Shown: piece after piece, positions 41,541-50,917 of the stretch
Numbering within the stretch: the first letter of the stretch is position 1
Layout: every line of letters starts with the position of its first letter
DNA from: Mycolicibacter heraklionensis
GTDB taxonomy: Bacteria; Actinomycetota; Actinomycetes; Mycobacteriales; Mycobacteriaceae
Assembly: GCF_001021505.1 (NCBI RefSeq)
Contig: NZ_LDPO01000016.1
Span: 1 to 64,000 of the forward strand
Length of the DNA stretch: 64,000 nt
Reading direction: 5' to 3'
The notes under the pieces: model-generated
The model's database searches: none
What the model saw: the letters and a program-made list of their open reading frames with translations, nothing else
What the model was told of the DNA's origin: nothing
Made by a program: the position numbers and the translations under genes

Positions 41541-43211
41541 CTACAGGTCGCGGAGTTCGCGTTTGAGGATCTTTCCGGTGGGGTTACGCGGCAGCTCGTC
41601 GAGGAAGACCACTTCGCGCGGCACCTTGTACCGGGCCAGGTGCTCCTTCACGTAGACCTTGATGGTCTCCTCGTCGACGCTGGAGCCTTCCTTGCGCACT
41701 ACGAAGGCCCGCAGCCGGGCGCCCCACTCCTTGTCCTCGACACCCAAGGCGGTCGCCTCGATCACGTCGGGGTGTCCGCTGATCAGGTCCTCGACTTCGG
41801 CAGGGAAGACGTTCTCGCCGCCGGAGACGATCATCTCGTCGTCGCGGCCGGACACGTAGAGCAGCCCGCGCTCGTCGAAGTAGCCGACGTCGCCCGAGGA
41901 GAGCAGACCGTCGATGATCTGCTTGCCGCCCCCACCGGTGTAGCCCTCGAACGGAAAGAAGTTGCCGACGAAGATCCGCCCGACCTGGCCCTGCGGCAGT
42001 TCGTTGCCGTTGTCGTCGAGGATCTTGACCTTGACGCCCCTGACCACCTGGCCCACCGTCGCCGGGTTGTATTGCAGGTCGGCGGGACCGGCGATGGTGG
42101 CGAAGGCGACCTCGGTGGAGCCGTACATGTTGTAGATGACCGGCCCCAGGTCCTTCATGGCCCGCGTCGCCAATTCGGCGCCGAGCTGCGACCCGGAGAC
42201 GAACACGATCCGCAAGCTCGACAGGTCCGGCTTCGGACTGGTCTTCTCCAGCTGGTCGAGGATCCGGGACAACATGACCGGGACCACGACCATCGCCGTC
42301 ACCTTGTGCTTTTCCAGGTCCTCCAGCACGGTGGCCGGCTTGAAGCGGCGCCGCAGCACCAGGGTCGAGCCGAAGAACATCGCCAGGGTGCCGTGCAGAT
42401 AGCCCAGCGCGTGGAACATCGGCGACGGCAGCGACGTCACCTCACCGGCCCGGAACGGGACATGAGACAGGATGCCGCCGATCGGTGCCAGCGTGGGCGG
42501 CGTGCTGCGGTTGGCGCCCTTGGGGGTACCGGTGGTGCCGGACGTCAGGATGATGATCGAGGCGTGCTTGGTGATCTTGGGTGCGGGAGCCTTGCTGCTG
42601 CGCGCGATCAGCTGCGCCAGCGTCTCGTCGGCACTACCCGACGGTTCTTCGGCATCCGGGTTGACCCCCAGCGCCCGCAACTTGCCCAGCGGTGGTTCGG
42701 CCTGCGCGACCGCGGCGGTGTACTCGTCGTCGTAGATGATCAGCTTGGCGCCTTCGCGTTCGGAGACGTCCTTGATCTGCGGACCGGAGAATTCACTGTT
42801 CAGCAGGATCAGCCGGGCGCCGACCCGGGCGCAGCCGTAGTTGGCGATCAGGAACCAGCGATGGTTGCGAGCCAGGATCGCCACCCCGTCACCGCCACGC
42901 ACACCCATCGCGAGCAGGCCGTTGGCCACCGCGTTGACGGCGTCGTCCAGTTCCTTGAACGTGATGCTGCCGTCGTCATCGATCACGGCGACGCCGTTCG
43001 GGTTACGCCGGGCATTGAGCGCCGGAATCATCCCCAGCTCGCCCCAGCGCGCTCCGTCAGCAAGTGCACTGGCGATGACCCGAGGGGACTCCAGCTTCAG
43101 CGCGCCGGACTCCAGGATCTTGCGCAGATAATGCAACTCGGCGCCACCGCGTTCGAGATAGCGACCGAGCTTGTTTACAGCCTGGCTGGGCAGGTCAGTG
43201 AGCTTAGCCAT
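41541..43211 (-). CDS. fadD2: Acyl-CoA synthetase, FadD2-like
   Basis: A 556-residue AMP-forming acyl-CoA ligase. The P-loop is LTSGTTGTPKGANR, the adenylation motif IYNMYGSTEVA, the hinge YVSGRDDEMIVSGGENVFP and the lysine motif PRNPTGKILKREL. Residues 1-60 (NKLGRYLERGGAELHYLRKILESGALKLE-type) match the N-terminal extension of M. tuberculosis FadD2 (Rv0270, 560 residues). It is divergent from the PolD-like gene and convergent with DinB, as in the M. tuberculosis order. It activates fatty or related acids for beta-oxidation, perhaps with FadE6. Confidence 0.92.
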   Translation of the reverse strand: MAKLTDLPSQAVNKLGRYLERGGAELHYLRKILESGALKLESPRVIASALADGARWGELGMIPALNARRNPNGVAVIDDDGSITFKELDDAVNAVANGLLAMGVRGGDGVAILARNHRWFLIANYGCARVGARLILLNSEFSGPQIKDVSEREGAKLIIYDDEYTAAVAQAEPPLGKLRALGVNPDAEEPSGSADETLAQLIARSSKAPAPKITKHASIIILTSGTTGTPKGANRSTPPTLAPIGGILSHVPFRAGEVTSLPSPMFHALGYLHGTLAMFFGSTLVLRRRFKPATVLEDLEKHKVTAMVVVPVMLSRILDQLEKTSPKPDLSSLRIVFVSGSQLGAELATRAMKDLGPVIYNMYGSTEVAFATIAGPADLQYNPATVGQVVRGVKVKILDDNGNELPQGQVGRIFVGNFFPFEGYTGGGGKQIIDGLLSSGDVGYFDERGLLYVSGRDDEMIVSGGENVFPAEVEDLISGHPDVIEATALGVEDKEWGARLRAFVVRKEGSSVDEETIKVYVKEHLARYKVPREVVFLDELPRNPTGKILKRELRDL

Positions 43212-43278
43212 GGGACAACCTTATGTGACGCAGATCGCCGTCGGGCGGGGGATGGCGGCCTCTCATTAACATGACCTC

Positions 43279-44514
43279 ATGGCCGGCGGGATGTCGCTGG
43301 AGGTTGCGGGACACCGGGTGGTGGTCACCCACCCGGACAAGTTGGTGTTCCCAGGTGGACCAGGCTCCACCCCCCGGACCAAGATCGAGCTGATTCGCTA
43401 CTACCTGTCGGTGGCCGACGGTGCGCTGCGCGGGGTGGCCGGCCGGCCGATGATCCTCAAACGCTTCGTCGACGGCATCGGCGCCGAGGCCATCTTCCAG
43501 AAGCGGGCACCAGCCAACCGCCCGGATTGGGTCTCGGTCGCCGAGCTGCGCTACGCGTCGGGCCGGTCGGCGCACGAGGTCGTCGTCGACGACGCGGCCG
43601 GGCTGGCCTGGGTGATCAACCTGGGCTGTGTGGACCTCAACCCGCACCCGGTGCTCGCCGGCGACCTCGAGCATCCCGACGAGCTGCGGGTCGACCTCGA
43701 TCCGATGCCGGGAGTCGGCTGGGCGGAGATCGTCGAGGTGACACTGCTGGCCCGCGACGTACTGGCCGATCACGGGCTGACCGCCTGGCCGAAGACGTCC
43801 GGCTCAAGGGGCATGCACATCTACGCACGGATCGCACCGCGATGGAAGTTCGGCCAGGTGCGGCTGGCGGCACAGGCGGTGGCCCGCGAGATCGAGCGAC
43901 GTGCACCGCAGTTGGCCACCAGCCGGTGGTGGAAAGAGGAGCGGCACGGCGTCTTCGTGGACTTCAACCAGAACGCCAAAGACCGCACGGTCGCCTCAGC
44001 GTACTCGGTGCGGGCCACCGCTGACGCCCGGGTGTCGACGCCGTTGCATTGGGACGAGGTCGTCGACGCCGACCCGGCGTCCTTCACGCTGGACACCGTG
44101 CCGGACCGCTTCGCGCAGATCGGCGACCCCTGGGCAGGCATGAACGACACCGCCGGCGGGTTGGAGTCGCTGCTGGAGCTGGCCGAAGAGCAGGGCCCGG
44201 CGGAGAAGGCGCCGCGCGGCGCGCGTAAAAGCGTCGACGGCCGGCGCACGTCACCGCTGCCACTGATCGAGATCGCCCGCACCAAGACGCGCGACGAGGC
44301 GATGGCTGCCTTGGATGTCTGGCGACGGCGGCACGCTACAGCGGCGAAACAGCTTGCTCCGGAAGATGTTCTACTCGACGGTATGCGCGGCCCGAGTTCG
44401 ATCTGGTACAGGGTGCGGATCAACCTGCAGCACGTCGAAGAGGCGCGGCGCCCACCCCAGGAAGAGTTGATCGCCGACTACAGCCCTTGGGGCAAAAAGG
44501 GCGCGAAAGGCTGA
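43279..44514 (+). CDS. LigD-type polymerase/primase (PolD family)
   Basis: A 411-residue stand-alone polymerase of the archaeo-eukaryotic primase fold related to the LigD POL domain. Catalytic aspartates lie in VDLDPMPG. Other family blocks are KTSGSRGMHIY and VFVDFNQNAKDRTVASAYSVR. From memory it corresponds to Rv0269c (PolD2-like) in position and content. There is no ligase or nuclease domain, and its length is normal. It can add nucleotides or fill gaps and may work in double-strand-break or excision repair. It is convergent with the KshA-like gene, with 7 bases between stops. Confidence 0.92.
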   Translation: MAGGMSLEVAGHRVVVTHPDKLVFPGGPGSTPRTKIELIRYYLSVADGALRGVAGRPMILKRFVDGIGAEAIFQKRAPANRPDWVSVAELRYASGRSAHEVVVDDAAGLAWVINLGCVDLNPHPVLAGDLEHPDELRVDLDPMPGVGWAEIVEVTLLARDVLADHGLTAWPKTSGSRGMHIYARIAPRWKFGQVRLAAQAVAREIERRAPQLATSRWWKEERHGVFVDFNQNAKDRTVASAYSVRATADARVSTPLHWDEVVDADPASFTLDTVPDRFAQIGDPWAGMNDTAGGLESLLELAEEQGPAEKAPRGARKSVDGRRTSPLPLIEIARTKTRDEAMAALDVWRRRHATAAKQLAPEDVLLDGMRGPSSIWYRVRINLQHVEEARRPPQEELIADYSPWGKKGAKG

Positions 44515-44521
44515 TCCGCGG

Positions 44522-45655
44522 TCAGGGCACGGTGATACCGGCGGCCAGGTTCGCGGCGACTTCGGCCTCCCAGTGACCGAACGCGTGGGTGGTGTCGACC
44601 TCCACCTCGAACCGGTCGGTCATGTCCGGGGTGACGGCCGCGGCGTCGACGTAGAACTGCTCGTACCACCGGCGCAGCTGGTACACCGGGCCGTCCTCTT
44701 CGGTGAGCAGCGGGTTCTCCACGGGCGCCTTGTGCCGCCAGATCTCGACGTCCTCCAGGAATCCCGCCCCGAACGAGCGGCTCATCGCCGCGGCGAGTTT
44801 GGTGGCCTTCTCCGCCGGTAGGTTCGGCATCTGCTGGACGGCGACACCCCACTGCAGCATGAAGGAGTCCTGCGTGACCGGGTAGTGGCAGTTGATCAGT
44901 GCGATCTCGGCGGTGAAGTCCGGCGCGAGATCGTTGTGCAGCCAGTTGATCATGTAAGCCGGGCCGAAGTAGGTCGCCTCGGAGCGCAGATAGGTGCCCT
45001 CCCACAGTTTGTCGGCCCCCGGAGAGTCCGGCCGGACCTTGCTCTCCATGTACTGGCTGGCGTGAGAACCCTCGATCACGTTCTTGAAGTAGGTCGGATA
45101 CGAGTGGTGGATGTAGAAGAAGTGCGCCATGTCGACGACGTTGTCGATGATCTCTCGGCAGTTGGCGCCTTCGATCAGGACCGAATCCCATTGCCACGGT
45201 GACCACCTGCCGGCATCCATGCCTTCGATCTGCGGCGGGGTCAGCTCCGGCGGCGGCGTCGAACCCTCCGGGTCGTGCCACATCAGCAGTTGGCCGTTGA
45301 CCTCGCAGGTGGGCCAGCGTCGGGTGCGCGCTATCCGTGGCGGCCGCTTGGCGTAGGGCACCTGCGCGCACCGACCGGTTGAGCCCTGCCACCGCCAGTC
45401 GTGGAACGGACACGCCAGGGTGTCGCCTTTGATGGTGCCTCGGGACAGGTCGGCGCCCATGTGCCGGCAGTAGGCGTCCAGCACGTGCACGTCGCCGCTG
45501 GAGTCGGCGAATGCCACGAGCCGGGTGCCAAAGGCGTTGATGCCGTGCGGCTGACCGTCCCGGAAGGTCTCGGCCAACCCCAGGCAGTGCCAACCCCGGG
45601 CATACCGGGTCTTCGGCGTGCCGTGGTCCAACTCGCGGATCGCGCAGTCGCTCAT
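44522..45655 (-). CDS. Rieske oxygenase, 3-ketosteroid 9-alpha-hydroxylase oxygenase (KshA)-like
   Basis: A 377-residue oxygenase subunit. The Rieske ligands are Cys63 and His65 (CRHMG) and Cys82 and His85 (CPFHDW). The catalytic iron site is in NCREIIDNVVDMAHFFYIHHSYP. The C-terminal EEDGPVYQLRRWYEQFYVD is nearly identical to KshA as I recall it. KshA opens ring B of androstadienedione-type steroids with help from the reductase KshB, which is not adjacent. It is the last gene of a minus-strand run with FadD and NTF2-like genes. Steroid or bile-acid side chain substrate is likely but unproven. Confidence 0.9.
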   Translation of the reverse strand: MSDCAIRELDHGTPKTRYARGWHCLGLAETFRDGQPHGINAFGTRLVAFADSSGDVHVLDAYCRHMGADLSRGTIKGDTLACPFHDWRWQGSTGRCAQVPYAKRPPRIARTRRWPTCEVNGQLLMWHDPEGSTPPPELTPPQIEGMDAGRWSPWQWDSVLIEGANCREIIDNVVDMAHFFYIHHSYPTYFKNVIEGSHASQYMESKVRPDSPGADKLWEGTYLRSEATYFGPAYMINWLHNDLAPDFTAEIALINCHYPVTQDSFMLQWGVAVQQMPNLPAEKATKLAAAMSRSFGAGFLEDVEIWRHKAPVENPLLTEEDGPVYQLRRWYEQFYVDAAAVTPDMTDRFEVEVDTTHAFGHWEAEVAANLAAGITVP

Positions 45656-45660
45656 CGTCT

Positions 45661-47322
45661 CTACCCTTCACCTCGCAGGTAGCTTTGCCGGCCGTAGGAC
45701 GTGAACTCGGCGTCCAGTGCACGCTTGTCGTCGTCGGTCATGCGGGTGTACTCGGGGGTACCCCGCCCGACCCAGCGGTATACCGGTTCGCACGTGTGCC
45801 AGCGCTGCGCCTGCAGTTCGCGTTTGAGCACCTTGTTCGAGCCGGTGACCGGCAGGCCGGCCGAGACCCGCAGAAATCGTGGGAAGCCCTTGCGGCCCAG
45901 GTCGGGCTGGGCGGCCAGATACCCGGCGAAGGCCGCCGCGTCGAAGCTGTCGGGGTCGGCGACCTCGACAGCGCCCATCACCTGGTCGCCGGAGCGGGGG
46001 TCGGGCACCGCGTAGGCGCCGGCGCTGATGATCAGCGGATGCCGGCGCAGTACCTGCTCGATGGTGAGCGCGGAGGTGTTCTCGCCGTCGACCCGGATCC
46101 AGTCGCCGCGGCGGCCGGCGAAGTATAGGAAGCCGGCCTCGTCGCGGTAGCCCAGGTCGCCGGTCCAGTACCAGCCGTCGCGGATCTTCTCCGAATCCGC
46201 GGCGTCGTTCTTGTAGTAGCCCTCGAAGTCGCGGGCCCCGGTCCGGTCGACGATCTCGCCGACGGCGTCGTCGGCGTTCGACACCCGGCCGTGTTCGTCG
46301 AGGATGGCCGTGGCGCACTCGGCACGGGTCTGCGGGTCGACGATGGCGATGCCCGCGTGCGCCGGACGGCCCAGCGCGCCGGGCGGTGCCGCCGGGTCGG
46401 GTATCGCCGCGTTGCCGCCCTCGCTGGAGCCGTAGCCCTCGTGCAGCACCGCGCCGAACCGGCGGAGGAACTCCGCCTGATCCTGCGGCGAAGCCTCGGT
46501 CCCGAAGCCGCGGACCAGAGCGTTGTCGGCGTCGTCGGGCTGTTCGGTGGTCGCCAACAGGTAGCCCAGCGCCTTGCCCACGTAGGTGAAGAACGTCGCA
46601 CCGAAGTAGCGCACGTCGGGCAGGAACTGCGATGCGGAGAACTTCGGCGTCAGGCAGATCGTCGCCCCGTTGGCCAGCGCAGGCGCCCACAGCGCCATGA
46701 TCGCGTTGCCGTGAAACAGCGGCATGCAGCAGTAGTCGACGTCGGAACGCACGTGGCCGAATTTGGTGGTGGCCATCTCGGCGATCCGGACCAGCCGGCC
46801 CTGACTGCACTTGACCGCCTTGGAGGCGCCGGTGGTGCCGGAGGTGAACAGCAGCAGCAGCAGCGATCCCGGCCCCACTCCGGGGGCGGCGGCCGGCTCC
46901 GCCCGGTGTTCCTCGACCAGGGCGGCGTAGCCGGGCTGGTCGATCACCAGGAAGCGCTCGGGGTCCAGGCCGTGGTCCAGGCCGCGCAGCCGGTCCATTC
47001 CGGCGGTGTCGGTGACGATCAGCTGGCAGTCTGCGTGGCGGATCTCCGCAGCCATTTCGGCATCTCCGCGGGTGGGGTTGATCCCGACGATGACCCCGCC
47101 GGCCAGCGCGCCGGCGCTGAGCCAGAACACGAAATCTGGGACGTTATCCAGCAGCACGCCGATGTGAAACGGCCCGTCCCGGCGCAACGACGACGCCAAT
47201 GCGGCACGCGCAGCGGACTCGCGCACCACGTCGTCCCAGGTCCAATCCCGTTGCCGGGTGCGCAGCCCCAGATGCTGGTCGCCGAGGCGGTCGAGCAGCA
47301 TCCCCGCGATGTCAGTGGGCAT
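45661..47322 (-). CDS. Acyl-CoA synthetase, FadD17/FadD1-like
   Basis: A 553-residue AMP-forming ligase. P-loop LFTSGTTGASKAVKC, adenylation motif LHEGYGSSEGGN, hinge YFAGRRGDWIRVDGENTSA, and the C-terminal lysine in VTGSNKVLKREL. The group resembles FadD17, an enzyme that in M. tuberculosis acts on cholesterol side-chain acids. The ATG at 47322 overlaps the end of the NTF2-like gene by 11 bases. With a KshA-like gene next to it, activation of a steroid acid is a reasonable guess. Confidence 0.9.
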   Translation of the reverse strand: MPTDIAGMLLDRLGDQHLGLRTRQRDWTWDDVVRESAARAALASSLRRDGPFHIGVLLDNVPDFVFWLSAGALAGGVIVGINPTRGDAEMAAEIRHADCQLIVTDTAGMDRLRGLDHGLDPERFLVIDQPGYAALVEEHRAEPAAAPGVGPGSLLLLLFTSGTTGASKAVKCSQGRLVRIAEMATTKFGHVRSDVDYCCMPLFHGNAIMALWAPALANGATICLTPKFSASQFLPDVRYFGATFFTYVGKALGYLLATTEQPDDADNALVRGFGTEASPQDQAEFLRRFGAVLHEGYGSSEGGNAAIPDPAAPPGALGRPAHAGIAIVDPQTRAECATAILDEHGRVSNADDAVGEIVDRTGARDFEGYYKNDAADSEKIRDGWYWTGDLGYRDEAGFLYFAGRRGDWIRVDGENTSALTIEQVLRRHPLIISAGAYAVPDPRSGDQVMGAVEVADPDSFDAAAFAGYLAAQPDLGRKGFPRFLRVSAGLPVTGSNKVLKRELQAQRWHTCEPVYRWVGRGTPEYTRMTDDDKRALDAEFTSYGRQSYLRGEG

Positions 47323-47875
47323 TCGCCGCTGGCGCGTGAACGAGATCGATGTAGGACTGCGGAAGGTCTTCGCGGGCCACCGGGGTCACGCTGCGCACGC
47401 CGGCGAAGTAGGAGTCCTCGCCGACGATCTTGCCGCTGGCATCGAGCGGCCACAGCAGCACCTGCCGGTACACCACCAAGTAGTCGGCGTCGGGATCGTC
47501 GACCTCAATCCCGAGGATGGCGGTCTGCGAACCCGGGTAGAGCTGCTTCATGTCTCCCTCGGTCACCACGCAGTCATCGTCGACCACCAGCCGGTCGATC
47601 TCGAACTCCAAGACGTTGGTGCGGGTCGCCATGAAGGCCGTGTAGTAGGTGCGCACCCCGTCGGTGGTCTTCGGGCCGACGTCCTGACCGCCCATCCAGA
47701 AGTGGTAGTCCGGCTCGGCGCTCAGCGTCCCCATCACCTGGTCGAGATCCGGCGAAGCCTCCCCCTTCATGTGCTCGATCACCACTTCGAGCGCGGCCCG
47801 ATGCCGCGCATTGGTGGTTTCGGCCAACCGCTTCTCCAGGGGGGCCCAGGTCCGGCTGGGATCGATGACGGCCAC
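47312..47875 (-). CDS. NTF2/SnoaL-like protein
   Basis: A 187-residue protein of the NTF2-like fold, with a pattern like YHFWMGGQDVGPKTTDGVRTYYTAFMATRTN. Such proteins act as small isomerases or cyclases or help oxygenases in steroid and polyketide pathways. The start is taken as GTG at 47875, which has AAGGAGTGA at good spacing; GTG at 47884 is an alternative. It is the first gene of the run NTF2-like, FadD, KshA-like. No catalytic residues can be assigned. Confidence 0.78.
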   Translation of the reverse strand: MAVIDPSRTWAPLEKRLAETTNARHRAALEVVIEHMKGEASPDLDQVMGTLSAEPDYHFWMGGQDVGPKTTDGVRTYYTAFMATRTNVLEFEIDRLVVDDDCVVTEGDMKQLYPGSQTAILGIEVDDPDADYLVVYRQVLLWPLDASGKIVGEDSYFAGVRSVTPVAREDLPQSYIDLVHAPAANAH

Positions 47876-47955
47876 GGTTCTCACTCCTTCGTGTCAGGTG
47901 GTGATCATCATCACCGCAACCGCCGACGTTGGTCAGCCGCCATACGTCTGCTTAA

Positions 47956-49041
47956 TCACCGATCCTTCCCGACGTTTGTCGGTTCGGTGGCGGAAAGCTC
48001 GGCCGACGAGAGCGCGATACGACGCACGAAGAGCACCAGGGTCGCCGTGAACCGATCGATCGGGTCGGCCAGATCCCAGCCCATCGCCGACTCGACGTGG
48101 GCGATGCGCGCCGCCACCGTGCTGTGGTGCAGGTGCAACTGGGCGGCGGTGCGGCGCAGCGACCCCAGCACGCAGAACGCCTCGGTGGTATCGATGTCGT
48201 GCGCGCCGGACGGTTTCGCCGCGATCGCGTTGATGCGCGCCACATCGTGGTGTCGCAGCACCTGCTCCAAGGGCAGCTCGGCGAGCAGCTCCAGCACGCT
48301 GAGGCGTTCGTAGGCGACCGCCCGACGGCCGTAGTGCGTGGACGAAGCGAAACGCAGTCCCCGTTGCGCCTGCAGCCAGGACGCCGCCGCATCGAACACG
48401 GTGGTCTTGGCGCCGATCCCGACCCACGGCCCGCGGCCCGCCTGCGCGGGCGGCGGTGGCGGAAAGGCCGCGATGATGGCCGCATCCAGCCGGTCCGACA
48501 GCGTCCGGGCGTCCTCGGAGCTGTAACACAGCAGCGCCGTGTCGGCGCCGATCGTGACCGAGCGGACCGGTTGGTCGCCCAGTTCGCGCACGACGACGCG
48601 CAACGCCTCGGCAGGAGAGCCCGCCGAGACTGCCAGCACCCGGACCTCGCGGGACTCATCGAGACCCAACAGCCGGATCGCGCGGGCTCGCTCCGCCGGT
48701 AATTCGTTGTCGGACAACACCAGTTCCAACAGCGCCGGGTCGCCCAGCCGGACGGCGGCTCCCGCTCGCGATGCCGCTATGCGCAACGCGTGGCGCACTC
48801 GGTCGCCGACGACCTCATCGAGCGGATGCCCTGCGCTGCCCGCGCGTTCCAGCCGGACCTCCGGCTCGGTTGCCGAGAGCCATCGCACGGACACTGGGCA
48901 TTGTGCGACCGACTCGGCCGACTGGATCACCGTCTCGGCGTCGGCGCTCGACTCGACCAGTGCGTCGAAATACCCGACGACCCGCAGCACCGCATCGGCA
49001 CCGGAATCCAGCTGGGACAGCCGGATCGGCTCGGGATCCAT
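47956..49041 (-). CDS. PucR/CdaR-type transcriptional regulator
   Basis: A 361-residue protein. The C-terminal HTH is RRTAAQLHLHHSTVAARIAHVESAMGWDL, characteristic of PucR-type regulators. The N-terminal part has no recognised motif. It is 80 bases upstream of the NTF2-like, FadD and KshA-like genes on the same strand and is the probable regulator of that run. It is divergent from nothing nearby; the SDR gene upstream is also on the minus strand and ends 60 bases before it. Confidence 0.85.
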   Translation of the reverse strand: MDPEPIRLSQLDSGADAVLRVVGYFDALVESSADAETVIQSAESVAQCPVSVRWLSATEPEVRLERAGSAGHPLDEVVGDRVRHALRIAASRAGAAVRLGDPALLELVLSDNELPAERARAIRLLGLDESREVRVLAVSAGSPAEALRVVVRELGDQPVRSVTIGADTALLCYSSEDARTLSDRLDAAIIAAFPPPPPAQAGRGPWVGIGAKTTVFDAAASWLQAQRGLRFASSTHYGRRAVAYERLSVLELLAELPLEQVLRHHDVARINAIAAKPSGAHDIDTTEAFCVLGSLRRTAAQLHLHHSTVAARIAHVESAMGWDLADPIDRFTATLVLFVRRIALSSAELSATEPTNVGKDR

Positions 49042-49101
49042 CAGCAGAGGCTATCGCGGATCCGTCTGTCCGTAGCCTCGCCACGGCAACCTCGGGCGGC
49101 C

Positions 49102-49863
49102 TTAGTTGATCGTGAAGCCGCCGTCGACCGCGATGGTCTGGCCGGTGACGTAGCCACCGGCATCCGAGGCGAGCCACAGGACCGAGGCTGCGAGATCTTC
49201 CGGGTCGCCCATCCGGCCCAACACGATTCGATGGGCGACGCTGTCCAGGTAGCCCGGGCGGTACTGATCGGTCATCTCGGAGGCGAAGAAGCCGGGCGCG
49301 ATCGCGTTGACCCGGATACCTTTTCGGCTCCCCCACTGCTGAGCCAAGTCCCGGGTCAGACCGATCAGTCCGGCCTTGCTGGCGGCGTACGCCGCCTGCG
49401 GCAACCCGGCCGTGGTCAGGCCCAGGACGCTGGAGATGTTGACGATCGACGAACCCGGCTCCATCACCCGTCCGCAAGCCTGTGCCGCCCAGTAGGCCCC
49501 GTTGAGGTTGATGTCGATGACCTCCCGGAACTGCTCGGGGGTTTCCCGGGTTGCCGGGTGCGCGGTACCGATGCCGGCGTTGTTGACCAACACATCGACC
49601 CGACCGAATCGCTCGATGGCGGCCTCGACCATTCTGGTCGACGCCGCCGGGTCGGCGACATCGGTCGCCACCGGCAGGGCTGCGCGTCCGGCAGCCGTCA
49701 CGAGATCGGCCGCCTCCGCGAGCTTCTCCACCCGCCGCGCTGCCAGCACGACGTCCGCACCGGCCTCGGCGAAGGCCCGGGCGAAATACACGCCGAGGCC
49801 CGAGGACGCCCCGGTCACCACGACGACCTTGCCGTCCATGCGGAACTTGTCCAGTACGCTCAC
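49102..49863 (-). CDS. Short-chain dehydrogenase/reductase
   Basis: A 253-residue classical SDR. The cofactor motif is VTGASSGLGVYFA, followed by NNAGIG. Catalytic Ser is in VNISSVLG, and the YxxxK pair is in AYAASKAG. C-terminal PGFFASEMT and GYVTGQTIAVDGG are family blocks. GTG at 49863 is chosen because AAAGGTGA lies at proper spacing; GTG at 49872 would add three residues. It belongs to the minus-strand run FadE, APH-type kinase, SDR, probably a fatty-acid or steroid degradation set. Confidence 0.92.
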   Translation of the reverse strand: MSVLDKFRMDGKVVVVTGASSGLGVYFARAFAEAGADVVLAARRVEKLAEAADLVTAAGRAALPVATDVADPAASTRMVEAAIERFGRVDVLVNNAGIGTAHPATRETPEQFREVIDINLNGAYWAAQACGRVMEPGSSIVNISSVLGLTTAGLPQAAYAASKAGLIGLTRDLAQQWGSRKGIRVNAIAPGFFASEMTDQYRPGYLDSVAHRIVLGRMGDPEDLAASVLWLASDAGGYVTGQTIAVDGGFTIN

Positions 49864-49891
49864 CCGACTCACCTTTCTCGACTTTTCAGGG

Positions 49892-50917
49892 TTATTTCAA
49901 CGCATTTCGCGCCGCGGCGATGAACTCCGGCGCCGCCTGCGCCGCTTCGCCGGCATTCTGCACGTCGTTGGCGCCGTGCTGAGCTCGGTGGGTGATTCCT
50001 TCGGCGATCACCCCGATCTTGAAGTTCGCCAGCGCCAGGTAGAAGTTCCAGTCGCTCAGATCCCGGCCGGACAGCCGGGCGTATTCCTCGGCCAGGGCGT
50101 CGGCCGACGGCAGACGTGAACTGGTCCACGCGGCGGGGTGGCCGAACACCAGGTCGAATGCCGGTGACCGGTAGACACACATCAGCGCGATATCGGTGAG
50201 CGGGTCGCCGAGGGTGGACAACTCCCAGTCCACCACGGCCCGGATGGCGTCTGCCCGCTCTGGATCACAGATGGTGTTGTCGATGCGGAAGTCGCCGTGC
50301 ACCACCGAGGGCTGCGATGTCTGCGGGATGGCATCGGCCAGTGCCGCGGCCAGCTTCGTGACATCGTCAGACAGCGCGTCGTCGTTCCCCGGCGTCTTGA
50401 CCAGTTCCCACTGGCGGGCCCACAGCCGCACCTGGCGTTCCAGGAATCCATCTGGCCTGCCGAAGGATTCGAGCCCGACGGCACGGTAGTCGACGGCGTG
50501 CAGATCCACCAGAACCCGCACCAGCGCCGCGGCGTTGGCCGCCAGTTCCGCATCCGACAGGGTGTCCAGATCGTCCTTGTGGCGATAGACCCGGCCGGTC
50601 ACGAACTCCGTCACGGTCAACGGCGCACCGCAGACCGTGCCGTCGGCGTCGAGCGCCACGGGTCGCGCGATCGGAACACCGGTGCCGTAGAGCTTGTCGG
50701 TGACCACGAATTCGCGGCCCACATCGTGAGCCGACGGGGTAAGGCCGCCGAGCGGAGGTCGACGCACCACCCAGGCCGACGACTCGTCGCTGACTTTGAA
50801 GGTGAGATTCGACCGGCCACCGGCGATCAGTTCGACGGTGAGTTCACCCTGAACCGGAACGTCGTGAGCGATAAGATATTGCCGCAGGGCAACCGGATCC
50901 AGAGCTTCGACTGTCAC
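49892..50917 (-). CDS. Phosphotransferase-family protein (APH/ACAD10-like)
   Basis: A 341-residue kinase-fold protein. The Brenner motif is VVHGDFRIDNT and the metal-binding Asp follows in VVDWELSTLGDPLTDIALM. The N-terminal nucleotide region is GGRSNLTFKV with Arg-rich RRPP. Such proteins pair with acyl-CoA dehydrogenases (as in human ACAD10/11) and phosphorylate hydroxyacyl-CoAs. Its GTG at 50917 overlaps the FadE stop (GTGA). The pair here therefore probably handles a 4-hydroxyacyl-CoA type substrate. Confidence 0.88.
   Translation of the reverse strand: MTVEALDPVALRQYLIAHDVPVQGELTVELIAGGRSNLTFKVSDESSAWVVRRPPLGGLTPSAHDVGREFVVTDKLYGTGVPIARPVALDADGTVCGAPLTVTEFVTGRVYRHKDDLDTLSDAELAANAAALVRVLVDLHAVDYRAVGLESFGRPDGFLERQVRLWARQWELVKTPGNDDALSDDVTKLAAALADAIPQTSQPSVVHGDFRIDNTICDPERADAIRAVVDWELSTLGDPLTDIALMCVYRSPAFDLVFGHPAAWTSSRLPSADALAEEYARLSGRDLSDWNFYLALANFKIGVIAEGITHRAQHGANDVQNAGEAAQAAPEFIAAARNALK

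Noticed and set aside
41640-43274. 544-residue plus-strand frame opposite fadD2
   Set aside because: It is an antisense shadow with no motif; the minus strand is a full-length FadD2-like enzyme.
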